Part shown: positions 44,037 to 52,761 of the stretch, one piece after another | Layout of the letters: the number at the start of each line of letters is the position of its first letter | Position numbering within the stretch: the stretch's first letter is position 1 | Source of the DNA: Anaerotignum propionicum | Lineage (GTDB): Bacteria > Bacillota > Clostridia > Lachnospirales > Anaerotignaceae | Assembly (NCBI RefSeq): GCF_024461735.1 | Contig: NZ_JANGAD010000004.1 | Span: 62,001 to 126,000, forward strand | Direction of reading: 5' to 3' | DNA length: 64,000 nucleotides | The notes under the pieces: model-generated | What the model saw: the letters and a program-made list of their open reading frames with translations, nothing else | Told to the model about the DNA's origin: nothing | Databases searched by the model: none | Position numbers and translations under genes: made by a program

Positions 44037-45008
44037 GTGAAAATTGGAAATGTAGAACTTATGAATAATGTCTTTTTGGCACCGATGGCAGGGGTGACAG
44101 ACTTACCCTTTCGTTTGTTATGCAAGGAAATGGGTTGCGGATTGGTCTATTCCGAAATGGTAAGCGCCAAAGGGATTTTATATGACAATAAAAATACGAC
44201 GGAGCTATTGACGGTAGAAGCGGCAGAACGTCCCACGGCAATACAGCTTTTTGGTTCAGACCCCCAAATTTTAGGGGAGATGGGGCGAAAAATTGAGGAG
44301 TACCCATTTGATATTATTGATGTTAATATGGGATGTCCTGCCCCAAAAATTGTGAAAAACGGTGAGGGTAGTGCGCTGACAAAAGACCCCCTTCGTGTGG
44401 GTGAGATCGTAAAAGCTTTGGTTGAAGGGCAGAAGAAACCTGTTACCATTAAATTTCGCAAGGGATTCGATGATATGCATATTAATGCACCCGAGATTGC
44501 AAAAATTGCTGAGGCAAACGGTGCTTCTGCGGTAGCTGTACACGGGAGAACCAGAGAGCAATATTACAGCGGTAAGGCAGATTGGGATATCATTCATCAG
44601 GTGAAGGAGTCTGTATCTATCCCTGTCATAGGAAATGGAGATGTGTTTACCCCTGAGGATGCTAAAAGCTTATTTGAGCATACCGGTTGTGATGCCATAA
44701 TGGTAGGGCGAGGGGCTCAAGGCAATCCTTGGATTTTCCAAAGAATTATTCATTATCTGAAAACAGGTGAGCTGTTACCAGAACCCACTGCAACGGAACG
44801 AGTGGAAAAGGCCTTGCGTCATGGCAAAATGCTGATTGATTACAAAGGAGAATACGTGGGTATTAGGGAAATGCGCAAGCATATGGCATGGTATTTAAAG
44901 GGGTTGCCCGGCGCTGCGGAGTTTAGAGGGAAGTTAAATTACACGGAAAGTTTAGAAGAAATGGAAGGCCTGCTAAAGGAATATTTAAAAAAGTTTAGGG
45001 AGCAGTGA
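44037..45008 (+). CDS. dusB: tRNA-dihydrouridine synthase, DusB family
   Basis: 323 aa from the GTG at 44037, with GAGGTG 6 bases upstream. FMN-binding TIM barrel: APMAGVTDLPFRLLCKE near the start, the catalytic cysteine in DVNMGCPAPKIVKNG, KFRKGF, VHGRTREQYYSG and MVGRGAQGNPWIF. It reduces uridine to dihydrouridine in tRNA D-loops with NADPH. A single gene. A weak GCAAAGG/CCTTTAGC hairpin lies about 50 bases after the stop. Confidence 0.94.
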   Translation: MKIGNVELMNNVFLAPMAGVTDLPFRLLCKEMGCGLVYSEMVSAKGILYDNKNTTELLTVEAAERPTAIQLFGSDPQILGEMGRKIEEYPFDIIDVNMGCPAPKIVKNGEGSALTKDPLRVGEIVKALVEGQKKPVTIKFRKGFDDMHINAPEIAKIAEANGASAVAVHGRTREQYYSGKADWDIIHQVKESVSIPVIGNGDVFTPEDAKSLFEHTGCDAIMVGRGAQGNPWIFQRIIHYLKTGELLPEPTATERVEKALRHGKMLIDYKGEYVGIREMRKHMAWYLKGLPGAAEFRGKLNYTESLEEMEGLLKEYLKKFREQ

Positions 45009-45413
45009 CCTGTAGCGTTCAGCGAAAATACTGTTTAGAAATTTACTCGGCTTAGCAAAGGTTTTTTTGGATCGCCTTTAGCATATGATAACAGGCATGT
45101 ATCAAACAGGTCATTTCTTATTCACTTTTCAATGAATAGACTGAATAATGTGGATGGAGGCAAGGCTGTTAAATGGAAGCAATGTATATTTGTTTAAATG
45201 AAACATGAGCCATTGTTATTTGTGGAGTCTTATTTGAATAAAAAGATACTGTCATTGTTAAATGAAGTGCCAAAATGAGGAAAATGTTTATAAATGCAAT
45301 GAAATATGTAAATATTTGCTTATCATTTGTTGTAAAAAAATCACCATATCTTTGTATATTTTTTGAGATTTTACAGCATATCGACAATTTCGCTTGTATT
45401 TCAACTCTTTTCA
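45009..45413 (+). other. Long AT-rich intergenic stretch before uraA
   Basis: About 400 bases with no supported gene. A 62-codon frame at 45275-45463 has no ribosome site and runs into the uraA promoter, so it is not called. No known riboswitch seen. Confidence 0.5.
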
Positions 45414-45442
45414 TTGCAAGGGAAAAAAGAGAGTGCTATAAT
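45414..45442 (+). promoter_or_regulatory. Strong promoter upstream of uraA
   Basis: TTGCAA, a 17-base spacer and TATAAT, with TGC making an extended -10. RNA would start near 45449, only about 13 bases before a terminator hairpin. Confidence 0.8.
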
Positions 45443-45461
45443 CTTTCAGGTGCTAAATTCT

Positions 45462-45492
45462 AATTATTGGTTTCCGACCAATAATTTTTTTT
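45462..45492 (+). terminator. Terminator hairpin in the uraA leader
   Basis: AATTATTGGT and ACCAATAATT form a perfect 10-bp stem with a 5-base loop and a T-run; it lies between the promoter and the uraA ribosome site. Confidence 0.85.
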
Positions 45493-45561
45493 GGGGTTTT
45501 GTACCGAAAGGTCATTATACTGTTATGATTTATTTCATGATTACTAAAGGAGGTCATTATT

Positions 45562-46818
45562 TTGGAAAACCGTAAGATTATTCAAGTGGATGAAAAGGTA
45601 CCTTTTTCTCTTCTTGCACCCCTATCTTTACAGCATATGTTCGCTATGTTTGGCGCAACGGTGCTGGTTCCTTTCCTTTTTGGCATCAATTCAGCTGTTG
45701 TTCTTTTTATGAATGGTTTCGGAACACTACTCTTTATTTTCATTACAAAAGGTAAAGCCCCGGCTTATTTAGGATCCAGTTTTGCGTTCCTAGCACCGGG
45801 ACTTTTGATTATAGAGAGATTTGGTTATGCCTATGCGTTAGGCGGTTTTGTCGCTGTTGGCTTTTGCGGCTGCATTGTTGCTTTAATCATCAAGAAATTT
45901 GGTTCTGATTGGATTAATGTTATCCTTCCTCCTGCAGCAATGGGCCCAGTGGTTGCATTAATTGGTTTGGAATTGGCAGGCACTGCGGCAAATACAGCGG
46001 GACTTTTGGCGGAAGGCGGCCCCTCCAGTGCAAATGTTACTGTATTTTTGGTTACTTTAGGTGTAGCTGTTTTCGGTTCTGTATTATTTCGTAAGTTTTT
46101 TGCGGTTATCCCCATCTTAATTGCCGTTATTTGCGGTTACATTACTTCCTATTTTGTGGGACTTGTGGATTTTGGCGCTGTTGCAGAAGCAGGCTGGTTT
46201 GCACTTCCTAATTTCTCTACTCCCAAGTTTAGCGCAGAGGCTATTTTGATTATGCTTCCCGCTCTTATGGTTATCATTTCTGAACATATCGGTCATCAGA
46301 TTGTTACAAGCAAAATTGTTGGTCGAGACTTATTAAAGGATCCCGGTTTACATCGTTCCTTATTTGCTGACAACTTCTCTACTATGCTTTCAGGGTTTAT
46401 TGGTTCTGTTCCAACAACAACCTACGGCGAGAATATCGGTGTTATGGCAATCACTAAGGTATACAGCGTTCGTGTTATAGCTGGTGCTGCAGTTCTTTCC
46501 ATTGTCTGTTCCTTCATTGGGAAGCTGACTGTATTAATCGGCACAATACCCGGTGCAGTCATTGGTGGTATTTCCTTCTTGCTTTACGGTATGATTGGTA
46601 CTTCCGGTTTGAGAATTTTAGTTGACTCCAAGGTTGATTATGATAAATCAAAAAACATTGCATTAACATCTGTTATCTTTGTGGTTGGTTTATCAGGAAT
46701 TTCAATTAATTTGGGCACAATTGCATTAAGAGGGATGTCTCTTGCGGCTTTGGTTGCCATGGCTTTAAGCTTACTTTTCTACCTTTTTGAAAAAATGGGT
46801 GTTATGAACGATAATTAA
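45562..46818 (+). CDS. uraA: Uracil permease (NCS2 family)
   Basis: 418 aa, 12-14 hydrophobic helices. The UraA substrate-site signatures are present: SEHIGHQ (Glu and His that hold uracil) and TTTYGENIGVMAITKVYSV. LAPGLLIIERFGY and PFSLLAPLSLQHMFAMFGAT are also typical. It imports uracil with protons. Start TTG 45562 behind AAAGGAGG (8-base spacing). A terminator in the leader implies regulated read-through or a second promoter; a TGTTATGAT at 45521-45529 is a weak candidate. Xanthine transport is less likely given the GENIG motif. Confidence 0.92.
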   Translation: MENRKIIQVDEKVPFSLLAPLSLQHMFAMFGATVLVPFLFGINSAVVLFMNGFGTLLFIFITKGKAPAYLGSSFAFLAPGLLIIERFGYAYALGGFVAVGFCGCIVALIIKKFGSDWINVILPPAAMGPVVALIGLELAGTAANTAGLLAEGGPSSANVTVFLVTLGVAVFGSVLFRKFFAVIPILIAVICGYITSYFVGLVDFGAVAEAGWFALPNFSTPKFSAEAILIMLPALMVIISEHIGHQIVTSKIVGRDLLKDPGLHRSLFADNFSTMLSGFIGSVPTTTYGENIGVMAITKVYSVRVIAGAAVLSIVCSFIGKLTVLIGTIPGAVIGGISFLLYGMIGTSGLRILVDSKVDYDKSKNIALTSVIFVVGLSGISINLGTIALRGMSLAALVAMALSLLFYLFEKMGVMNDN

Positions 46819-46917
46819 TTTAAGAGAGGGAATCTGACAAGTATTTATGCATATGAAATGTATAATTTTTGATTGTTATTCATTGAAAGTGTTTGAATGT
46901 GTTTGAATTTCAACGAT

Positions 46918-46960
46918 AAAAACCGGTGGTTTCTTTAATGGAGTCCACCGGTTTCTTTTT
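46918..46960. terminator. Bidirectional terminator between uraA and the flavin-oxidase-like gene
   Basis: AAACCGGTGG and CCACCGGTTT form a 10-bp stem with a 15-base loop; T-rich tracts follow on both strands. Confidence 0.88.
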
Positions 46961-46973
46961 ATATGATTATGTT

Positions 46974-47444
46974 TTATCTACGATTTACTTTTCCAGAAAT
47001 ATGTTCAATATCAATGCGGCATACACCAGTACGCTTTATTCTGGGTTGGATGTAGTCAAGGTGATTTGCAAGCATATCAGGGCTGTAACGCCCACAAATT
47101 AATTTCAGAGCAAACAATTTTTCGTCTTCGTCCTCAATCATTTTGGCCATTCCTTCTGCAACAGCGCTTTCAAACCGAACGGTATAATTCTCTTGTTCAA
47201 CATCGGCTTTACTTACGAAACTCATGGAAACCTTAGGGTTGTCCTTTATATTTTCAAGCTTTCTTCCTTCCAATGCACAGTGAAAATAAATGCAATTTTC
47301 ATGCAAAACATGGCTGACAGCAATTGCATAGGGATACCCGTCAGAACCTGCTGTACACAACATTCCATATTCGCTTTTTTGAATAATTTCTCTTGCTATA
47401 TCTTCTGTAACCAATCTGTCTTTGCGACGCATTTCTTTTCTCAT
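46974..47444 (-). CDS. Pyridoxamine 5'-phosphate oxidase-like flavin-binding protein
   Basis: 156 aa from the ATG at 47444, which has AAGGAGGG about 5 bases upstream; the ATG at 47465 does not. The split-barrel fold shows GMLCTAGSDGYPYAIAVSHVL, IYFHCALEGRKLENIKDNPKVSMSFV and FESAVAEGMA. Such small proteins bind FMN or F420-like cofactors; they are often linked to nitroimidazole resistance (NimA-like), but substrates are usually unknown. True PdxH is larger with different active-site residues. The gene is single and converges on uraA. Confidence 0.85.
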   Translation of the reverse strand: MRKEMRRKDRLVTEDIAREIIQKSEYGMLCTAGSDGYPYAIAVSHVLHENCIYFHCALEGRKLENIKDNPKVSMSFVSKADVEQENYTVRFESAVAEGMAKMIEDEDEKLFALKLICGRYSPDMLANHLDYIQPRIKRTGVCRIDIEHISGKVNRR

Positions 47445-47696
47445 AAAATCCCTCCTTGTCTCCATATCTTAACATAATAAATGTATATGTAAAGTTAGTT
47501 TTTCAGAAATTTTCCCTAATAAGGAGGGCATTCTTTTTGAATTATGCTGAAAGCATAAACAACGTTGGGTTTTCATTTCAATCAAAGGATGAAGTGCCAA
47601 AAACACAGGTAGGAATCCTTTTCTTCCCACAAAAATCATAAGATGGAGATATAAAGGTAATTTTAGTCGAAGGATGTCCTTCGTTGAGAGAGAGCA

Positions 47697-48134
47697 TTAA
47701 CGGCAATCTCTGTTTTTCTGGGCTTCTTCTAAAATTAGTTTGGCACGCAAATATCGTTCTAATCTTTGGAAATCCTTAGGGGTTAAGCCTGGCAGGCGAT
47801 TTAGGTCCATATTATCCGCCAAATCGGAAAGCTTTACAGTAGTAGCCAGAGGGTTTTTTGCGACCTCTTGAATATGTTCCATATAGTCTTGCCCTATCTT
47901 TCTGGTTAGACTGACCACGGCATCAACAACTTCTTTTGGGAAGCCTTCTTTCAGAAGATCCTCAGCGGTTAAATCGCTATCTTCCAAAGTATCATGAAGC
48001 ATAGCCACAGTTTTTTCCGCAAGGCTATTACACCGAAGCATCACACGTACAGGATGCAGAATGTATGGATTTCCCCCTTTATCAAGCTGACCCATGTGGG
48101 CTGTAGCAGCAAGAATCATTGCTTTTTCAAGCAT
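47697..48134 (-). CDS. HD-domain hydrolase resembling small (p)ppGpp hydrolases
   Basis: 145 aa from the ATG at 48134 behind AAAGGAG. An HD domain with HPVRVM, MLHDTLEDSDLT (the HDxxED motif) and VKLSDLADNMDLNRL matches the RelA/SpoT hydrolase half and MESH1-like small alarmone hydrolases. No synthetase or TGS domain is present. It probably cleaves (p)ppGpp or another nucleotide; activity not proven. It diverges from the EFR1 gene. The ATG at 48206 lies in promoter sequence and is not the start. The 250-base gap to the previous gene shows nothing clear. Confidence 0.8.
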   Translation of the reverse strand: MLEKAMILAATAHMGQLDKGGNPYILHPVRVMLRCNSLAEKTVAMLHDTLEDSDLTAEDLLKEGFPKEVVDAVVSLTRKIGQDYMEHIQEVAKNPLATTVKLSDLADNMDLNRLPGLTPKDFQRLERYLRAKLILEEAQKNRDCR

Positions 48135-48317
48135 AATATGTCTCCTTTTTGTAATTTTCGTTAAAAAAAGTGTAACATAAGGAACAAAAGAAAACAATAA
48201 AACCAAGCATAAAATGGAAAAAATCGTCAGCGAAATGTTACAAAATTTAATAAAATCTTCAATTACTCCTTATAAAAATATGTTATGATAAAACAAACAA
48301 CAAAAGGGGGCAAGGAA

Positions 48318-49085
48318 ATGATTTTTTATTTCAGTGGAACAGGAAATTCCTATGCAGTTGCTCGTTTTTTTTCCGATCATTTGAATGAGGATTTGATTGA
48401 TATTTCTCAGGCCATGAAGAATAAAGAAATAAAATTCCAGTTGCGTGAGGATGAGAAGCTGGGTTTTGTGTTTCCGGTATATGCCTGGGCGCCGCCCAAG
48501 ATGGTTCTTGATTTTATAAAAAAGATGGTGATTCTTTGTGACAAGCAGCCTTATACCTATGGAATATGTACATGCGGTGGTACAGCTGGGAATACCATGG
48601 ATATTTTAGAGGATGTTTTAAGCCAAAAAGGAATTACCATGGATAGTGGATATTCTGTGGTTATGCCTGATAACTTTGTGATTATGTTTAAAGTGGATTC
48701 CTTGGCAAAACAAAATGCTTATTTGGAAGAGGCACAGAAAACCATGGAGCGAATTTTAGAGTCAGTGATACAACAAAAACGAAAGTTTTATCGTATTAAA
48801 AGGGGTAGGGTAAGCAGGCTTTTAACTATATTGGTTAATCCAGTTTTTCAGCGTTATGGAACAAAGACCAAACCTTTTTATGCCAACGATGATTGTATCC
48901 ACTGTGGCCTTTGTGAAAAAATATGTACAGCTAATTGTATTGAATTAATCGATGGAATTCCTCAATGGACGAAGGCACAATGCAATCTGTGTTTGGCTTG
49001 CGTGAATCGATGTCCAAAGGGTGCAATTCAATATGGCAAAAAAACGAAAGAAAAAGGACAGTATGTTCACCCTTGCTGGAAATAA
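48318..49085 (+). CDS. EFR1 family ferredoxin (flavodoxin-like plus 2[4Fe-4S])
   Basis: 255 aa from the ATG at 48318 with GGCAAGGAA upstream. Residues 1-150 are flavodoxin-like with FMN loop FSGTGNSYAVARFF. The C-terminal part has two clusters, CIHCGLCEKICTANC and CNLCLACVNRCPKGA, each able to bind a [4Fe-4S] centre. The protein should move electrons in the cytosol of an anaerobe; its partner enzyme is unknown. An extended -10 TGTTATGAT at 48281-48289 precedes it and overlaps the upstream ORF start. The deacetylase gene follows after 22 bases. Confidence 0.9.
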   Translation: MIFYFSGTGNSYAVARFFSDHLNEDLIDISQAMKNKEIKFQLREDEKLGFVFPVYAWAPPKMVLDFIKKMVILCDKQPYTYGICTCGGTAGNTMDILEDVLSQKGITMDSGYSVVMPDNFVIMFKVDSLAKQNAYLEEAQKTMERILESVIQQKRKFYRIKRGRVSRLLTILVNPVFQRYGTKTKPFYANDDCIHCGLCEKICTANCIELIDGIPQWTKAQCNLCLACVNRCPKGAIQYGKKTKEKGQYVHPCWK

Positions 49086-49107
49086 AGTTTAGATGGGAGA
49101 ATGAAAA

Positions 49108-50592
49108 ATGAAGAGAAGAAAATGGACAATTTGCCTTTTGGCAATGGCGGTTGCCCTAGGGGTAAGTGGCTGTGGACGTGGTAATACTGTTGCGGCAGCC
49201 GAACCGCTGATGTTACAGGCCGGGCCGATACGACCTGTGGAACCCAAAAGGTCACAACTTATTGGTGAGAAGGAATCGACAATTGAATATGCGGCACCCC
49301 TTGCTTATGTTTTAGCATACCCTCATTTGTCTAATGAAGCCATTGATAATCAGATTTTACAGTTTATTGATGGGCTGAAAACGGAGTTTGCACAGAAGTA
49401 TGATCTGAAGGATGAAAAGGAAAAAAAGAGACTTTCGCAAGAAGATTGTAATTCCTTTTTATATTTGGATTATGATAGTTATATAGTAAGTGAAGATAAA
49501 ATCTGTATTATTTTTTATGAAACACAAGAGTTGGAGCAAAAAATCTCTCCTACAGAGCAGAAAACCAATACCATAGAACGTGTTCACATTTTCCATTTTA
49601 ATACCAAAACAGGAGAGCGAATTACTGAGGATACCTTGAGAAAAGATGGATTTTTAGAGGCTGTTTCTGCTTATGTCATTCGTTATTTTACAGAGAATGA
49701 ACCTTACAAAGACAGAATTTTTGGTGACTATAGAAAAACTTTGGCGCCGGATGCGGGACGTTTTGATCGTTTTGCTTTAAATGATAAAGGTGTATTATTG
49801 TTCTTTGAACGTTACGATATTTTCCCTGGCAGCCTTGGAAGAGTGGAGCTTTTGGTTCCCTACAGCGAGTTGGCGGGGTTGCTGAATGGAGTTGGCATAG
49901 AGGCACCTCCTGTGGTCGAGGAAAAGGAACCTGAGGTAAAGGAGCCCACAGAGAAGATTGAACGGGTCATTGATCCTACCAAGCCTATGGTTGCATTGAC
50001 CTTTGATGATGGCCCCAAACCGGGGTCTACCGAACGGATATTAGATGCCTTGGAAAAAAACCATGCCGTAGCTACATTTTTTGATTTGGGCAAACTTGTT
50101 GAGGCTTACCCTGATACAGTAAAAAGAGAACTTGCTTTGGGGTGCGAGGTGGGGAGTCATTCCTATTCACACAAGAACTTCAATACGCTAACCCCAGAAG
50201 CTATTAATGAGGATGTAAAGAAGACTGCAGCGGCATTTCAGAAATTCGTTGGGTTTGAGCCTACCTTATTCCGCCCTCCCTATGGAAACAGCAACGATAC
50301 TGTGAAGAAGCATATTCCTATGGCATTGGTGACTTGGTCCATTGATACACTGGATTGGAAAACAAAGAATTCAGATGCAATTATGAAAGTAATCCGCAGT
50401 GAAGGGGACTTAGATGGAAAGGTTATTTTAATGCACGGTATTTATGAAACCAGTGCCGAAGCAACAGAAAAGCTTGTGCCCTATTTAATAAAACAAGGAT
50501 ACCAACTTGTAACAGTTTCTGAAATGGCTAAATATCGCCATGATGGGAAGCTGGAGAGTGGTAAGCTTTATGGATATTCCTATTTTCAATAA
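49108..50592 (+). CDS. Polysaccharide deacetylase lipoprotein with RsiV/DUF3298-like domain
   Basis: 494 aa. Lipoprotein signal with lipobox VSGC; an N-terminal beta domain (about 55-265) resembles the DUF3298/DUF4163 part of RsiV and PdaC. A Glu/Pro linker leads to the NodB catalytic domain: TFDDGP (298-303), HSYSH, RPPYG and the late MHGIYE region. These remove N-acetyl groups from peptidoglycan or chitin-like polymers outside the cell, often giving lysozyme resistance. The same domain pair is found in PdaC of Bacillus. GAGAATG lies upstream, and a terminator follows. Substrate on the wall is inferred. Confidence 0.9.
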   Translation: MKRRKWTICLLAMAVALGVSGCGRGNTVAAAEPLMLQAGPIRPVEPKRSQLIGEKESTIEYAAPLAYVLAYPHLSNEAIDNQILQFIDGLKTEFAQKYDLKDEKEKKRLSQEDCNSFLYLDYDSYIVSEDKICIIFYETQELEQKISPTEQKTNTIERVHIFHFNTKTGERITEDTLRKDGFLEAVSAYVIRYFTENEPYKDRIFGDYRKTLAPDAGRFDRFALNDKGVLLFFERYDIFPGSLGRVELLVPYSELAGLLNGVGIEAPPVVEEKEPEVKEPTEKIERVIDPTKPMVALTFDDGPKPGSTERILDALEKNHAVATFFDLGKLVEAYPDTVKRELALGCEVGSHSYSHKNFNTLTPEAINEDVKKTAAAFQKFVGFEPTLFRPPYGNSNDTVKKHIPMALVTWSIDTLDWKTKNSDAIMKVIRSEGDLDGKVILMHGIYETSAEATEKLVPYLIKQGYQLVTVSEMAKYRHDGKLESGKLYGYSYFQ

Positions 50593-50620
50593 GCAATTAT
50601 ATTAAAAATATAGAAGTAAG

Positions 50621-50647
50621 TAGCCGCCGTAAAGGCGGCTATTTTTT
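50621..50647 (+). terminator. Terminator after the deacetylase gene
   Basis: TAGCCGCC and GGCGGCTA form a perfect 8-bp stem with a 5-base loop and a run of T. Confidence 0.92.
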
Positions 50648-50693
50648 ATATAAATGGATAATTTAATCTAAAATAGAAAAAAATAAAAAAGTA

Positions 50694-50722
50694 TTGCAAA
50701 TTATCTCTACATAGAGTATTAT
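50694..50722 (+). promoter_or_regulatory. Promoter of the marR-pirin-nitroreductase operon
   Basis: TTGCAA, a 17-base spacer and TATTAT. One operator copy lies in the spacer and a second just after the -10. Confidence 0.8.
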
Positions 50723-50736
50723 ATATCTACATAGAG
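50705..50736 (+). promoter_or_regulatory. Twin operator for the MarR regulator
   Basis: TCTACATAGAG occurs at 50706-50716 and again at 50726-50736, exactly 20 bases apart. Each contains a near-palindrome centred on CA (CTCTA-CA-TAGAG for the first). Placement over the promoter fits autorepression. Confidence 0.7.
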
Positions 50737-50753
50737 ATATTCGAGGTGAGGAA

Positions 50754-51188
50754 ATGGCAAAAGCAGAGTTAAAAATCTTAATCGGCCTCCATCGGGCAGT
50801 GAATTACATTGACCGCCAATCCGCTAAGATTTTTACAGAGTACAAGCTTTCTATGGGGCAATTTGCCGTGTTAGAGGCTTTATATCACAAAGGTGATGCA
50901 ACGGTTGGTGAAATTCAGGAGAGAATATTGAGTTCCAGCGGAACCATGCCTCTTATTATAAATAATCTTGAAAAAAGGGGATACCTTATACGAAAAACAG
51001 ACAGTAAAGATAAAAGACGATGTATCCTTCATATTACCCCCCAAGGAGAAGAAATCATAGGTGAAGTTTATCCAAGAAATGAGGCTAAAATTATTGAATT
51101 GATGTCTTATTGGACGGAAGAGGAAAAAGAACAGATGGTCACTTTATTAAAAAAGTTTGGAGATGAGATCAATGGAGAGAAAAGTTAA
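50754..51188 (+). CDS. MarR family transcriptional regulator
   Basis: 144 aa. Winged helix with ATVGEIQERILSSSGTMPLIINNLEKRGYL (about 48-77) and the wing TDSKDKRRCILHITPQG. No cysteine in the usual OhrR peroxide-sensing position near the N-terminus. A twin operator over its own promoter suggests it represses this operon. The pirin gene starts 17 bases before its stop, so the genes are coupled. GAGGTGAGG precedes the ATG. The inducer is unknown; quinone or redox stress would fit the downstream genes. Confidence 0.92.
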   Translation: MAKAELKILIGLHRAVNYIDRQSAKIFTEYKLSMGQFAVLEALYHKGDATVGEIQERILSSSGTMPLIINNLEKRGYLIRKTDSKDKRRCILHITPQGEEIIGEVYPRNEAKIIELMSYWTEEEKEQMVTLLKKFGDEINGEKS

Positions 51189-52017
51189 GAGACAGGTTAC
51201 AGGGTTTAGAACACAGGACGGAGCTGGCGTGAAGCTGGTTCGGGTTTTGGGTTTAGAGACAACAGAAGAATATGACCCTATTTTGATGTTAGATTCCTTT
51301 GACAGCATAAATCCCCAGGATTATATTGCTGGATTTCCCATGCATCCCCATAGAGGAATTGAGACCATCAGCTACATATATCGTGGCAAGATGGTGCATA
51401 AAGACAGCTTAGGAAATGAGGATTCTATCTCTGACGGAGAGGTTCAGTGGATGACAGCAGGCTCAGGAATTCTCCATGAAGAAAGGCTGCCAGCGTCGGA
51501 GAGAATGCTGGGTGTGCAGCTATGGCTGAATTTACCCGCAAAGGATAAAATGACAGCTCCCGCTTACCAAAGCATCAAAAATCATGAGATTGAGGAGATT
51601 GCAATTGAAAATGGAAAGCTAAGGCTCCTTGCAGGGCAATACAAAGGCAAACAGGGTTTCAGCAGTAAACATTTACCTTTAGATTATTATGATATTCATC
51701 TTTCTCCCAATGCGTCTATAACCATTGATACAGAAACAGACCGCTCGGTTTTGATTTTTACATTGGTGGGAGAGGTTACAATAGGTGGCGAGCTGGTGAA
51801 GGAGAAAACAGCGGCAAAGCTTACTTTAGGAGACAGCGCGGAAATAAAAAGTACTGATAAAAACGCACAAGTATTATTTATCAGTTCAAAGGCGTTGGAA
51901 GAACCCATGGCTTGGGGTGGTCCTATTGTAATGAATACAAAGGATGAATTACAAAAAGCATTTTCAGAATTAAGACAAGGTACTTTTTTGCAGCAAGAAA
52001 TGAAATATGACAAATAA
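51172..52017 (+). CDS. Pirin family protein
   Basis: 281 aa from ATG 51172 (GGAG 9 bases upstream). Bicupin with the pirin metal-binding motif FPMHPHRGIETISY and the ITAGSG-like MTAGSGILHEER. Bacterial pirins such as YhhW act as quercetin or quinone-active dioxygenases or bind regulators. It is between a MarR regulator and a nitroreductase, which together suggests a response to aromatic or quinone compounds. Overlaps marR; the nitroreductase follows after 30 bases. Confidence 0.92.
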   Translation: MERKVKRQVTGFRTQDGAGVKLVRVLGLETTEEYDPILMLDSFDSINPQDYIAGFPMHPHRGIETISYIYRGKMVHKDSLGNEDSISDGEVQWMTAGSGILHEERLPASERMLGVQLWLNLPAKDKMTAPAYQSIKNHEIEEIAIENGKLRLLAGQYKGKQGFSSKHLPLDYYDIHLSPNASITIDTETDRSVLIFTLVGEVTIGGELVKEKTAAKLTLGDSAEIKSTDKNAQVLFISSKALEEPMAWGGPIVMNTKDELQKAFSELRQGTFLQQEMKYDK

Positions 52018-52047
52018 TAAGATAATAGAAACCAAGGAGGAATGGAC

Positions 52048-52620
52048 ATGAGTATGATGCAAGCATTGGAAAAAAGAAGAAGTTATTACAACATCAATAA
52101 AGAACTTCCCGTTGATAGCCAAAAAGTGATTGAAACAATTGAAACTTTAACAGAGCTGGTGCCCGATGCATTTAATATGAAGAGCTCTCGAGTGGTTGTA
52201 GCATTAGATGAAAAGCAGAATGCATTATGGGATGCAATCTATGATGTTTTTGAAGGAAAGGTTCCCAGAGAGAAAATTGATAGTTTTAAAGCAGGCGCTG
52301 GTACAATTCTTTATTTCTACGACCAAGAGGTTGTAAAGGGGCTGCAGGAAAAATTCCCTTTGTATGCGGCAAATTTTCCTGCATGGGCAATGCAAGCCAG
52401 TGCAATGCTTCAAATCAGCATTTGGAGCGAATTGCGGGAGCTGGGAATCGGTGCTTCTTTACAGCATTATAACCCTGTAATTGACCAAAAAATGCGTGAA
52501 CTGTTTGATTTGCCTGAAAGCTATTTGCTAATTGGCCAAATGCCTTTTGGTGGCATTGGGGAGGAACCTGCACCAAAAGAAAAAGAGGATATTTCTAAGA
52601 GAGTGAAGATAGTAAGATAA
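52048..52620 (+). CDS. Nitroreductase family protein
   Basis: 190 aa from the ATG at 52048, 7 bases after AAGGAGG. The N-terminal ALEKRRSYYNI, PDAFNMKSSRVV, and late LGIGASLQHYNP and IGQMPFGGIGEEP blocks fit the Frm2/Hbn1-type nitroreductases. FMN-dependent reduction of nitro or quinone compounds is likely. It is the last gene of the MarR-controlled operon and is followed by a strong terminator. Confidence 0.9.
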   Translation: MSMMQALEKRRSYYNINKELPVDSQKVIETIETLTELVPDAFNMKSSRVVVALDEKQNALWDAIYDVFEGKVPREKIDSFKAGAGTILYFYDQEVVKGLQEKFPLYAANFPAWAMQASAMLQISIWSELRELGIGASLQHYNPVIDQKMRELFDLPESYLLIGQMPFGGIGEEPAPKEKEDISKRVKIVR

Positions 52621-52635
52621 TATATTTTGAAAAGG

Positions 52636-52670
52636 AGGCCCCAATTCTAATATTAGGATTGGGGCCTTTC
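52636..52670 (+). terminator. Terminator after the nitroreductase gene
   Basis: AGGCCCCAAT and ATTGGGGCCT form a 10-bp stem with a 12-base loop, followed by TTTC. Confidence 0.85.
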
Positions 52671-52689
52671 GTAAGATTTCATAGATAGT

Positions 52690-52716
52690 AAAGGGTGCCA
52701 GAATCCGGCACCCTTT
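52690..52716. terminator. Second hairpin, AAGGGTGCC type, between convergent genes
   Basis: AAAGGGTGCC and GGCACCCTTT form a perfect 10-bp stem with a 7-base loop. It probably ends the minus-strand regulator gene. Confidence 0.75.
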
Positions 52717-52761
52717 AAATTTATTGATTCTCCAAATTGTTTTTTTCATTTGGATTTGAAA

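Noticed and set aside
45275..45463. 62-codon frame before uraA
   Set aside because: No ribosome site and it overlaps the uraA promoter.
45437..45500. Purine riboswitch before the nucleobase permease
   Set aside because: The conserved purine aptamer core is absent; only a simple terminator hairpin follows the promoter.
47456..47641. 61-codon plus-strand frame
   Set aside because: No ribosome site, low complexity, and it begins in the promoter region of the minus-strand gene.
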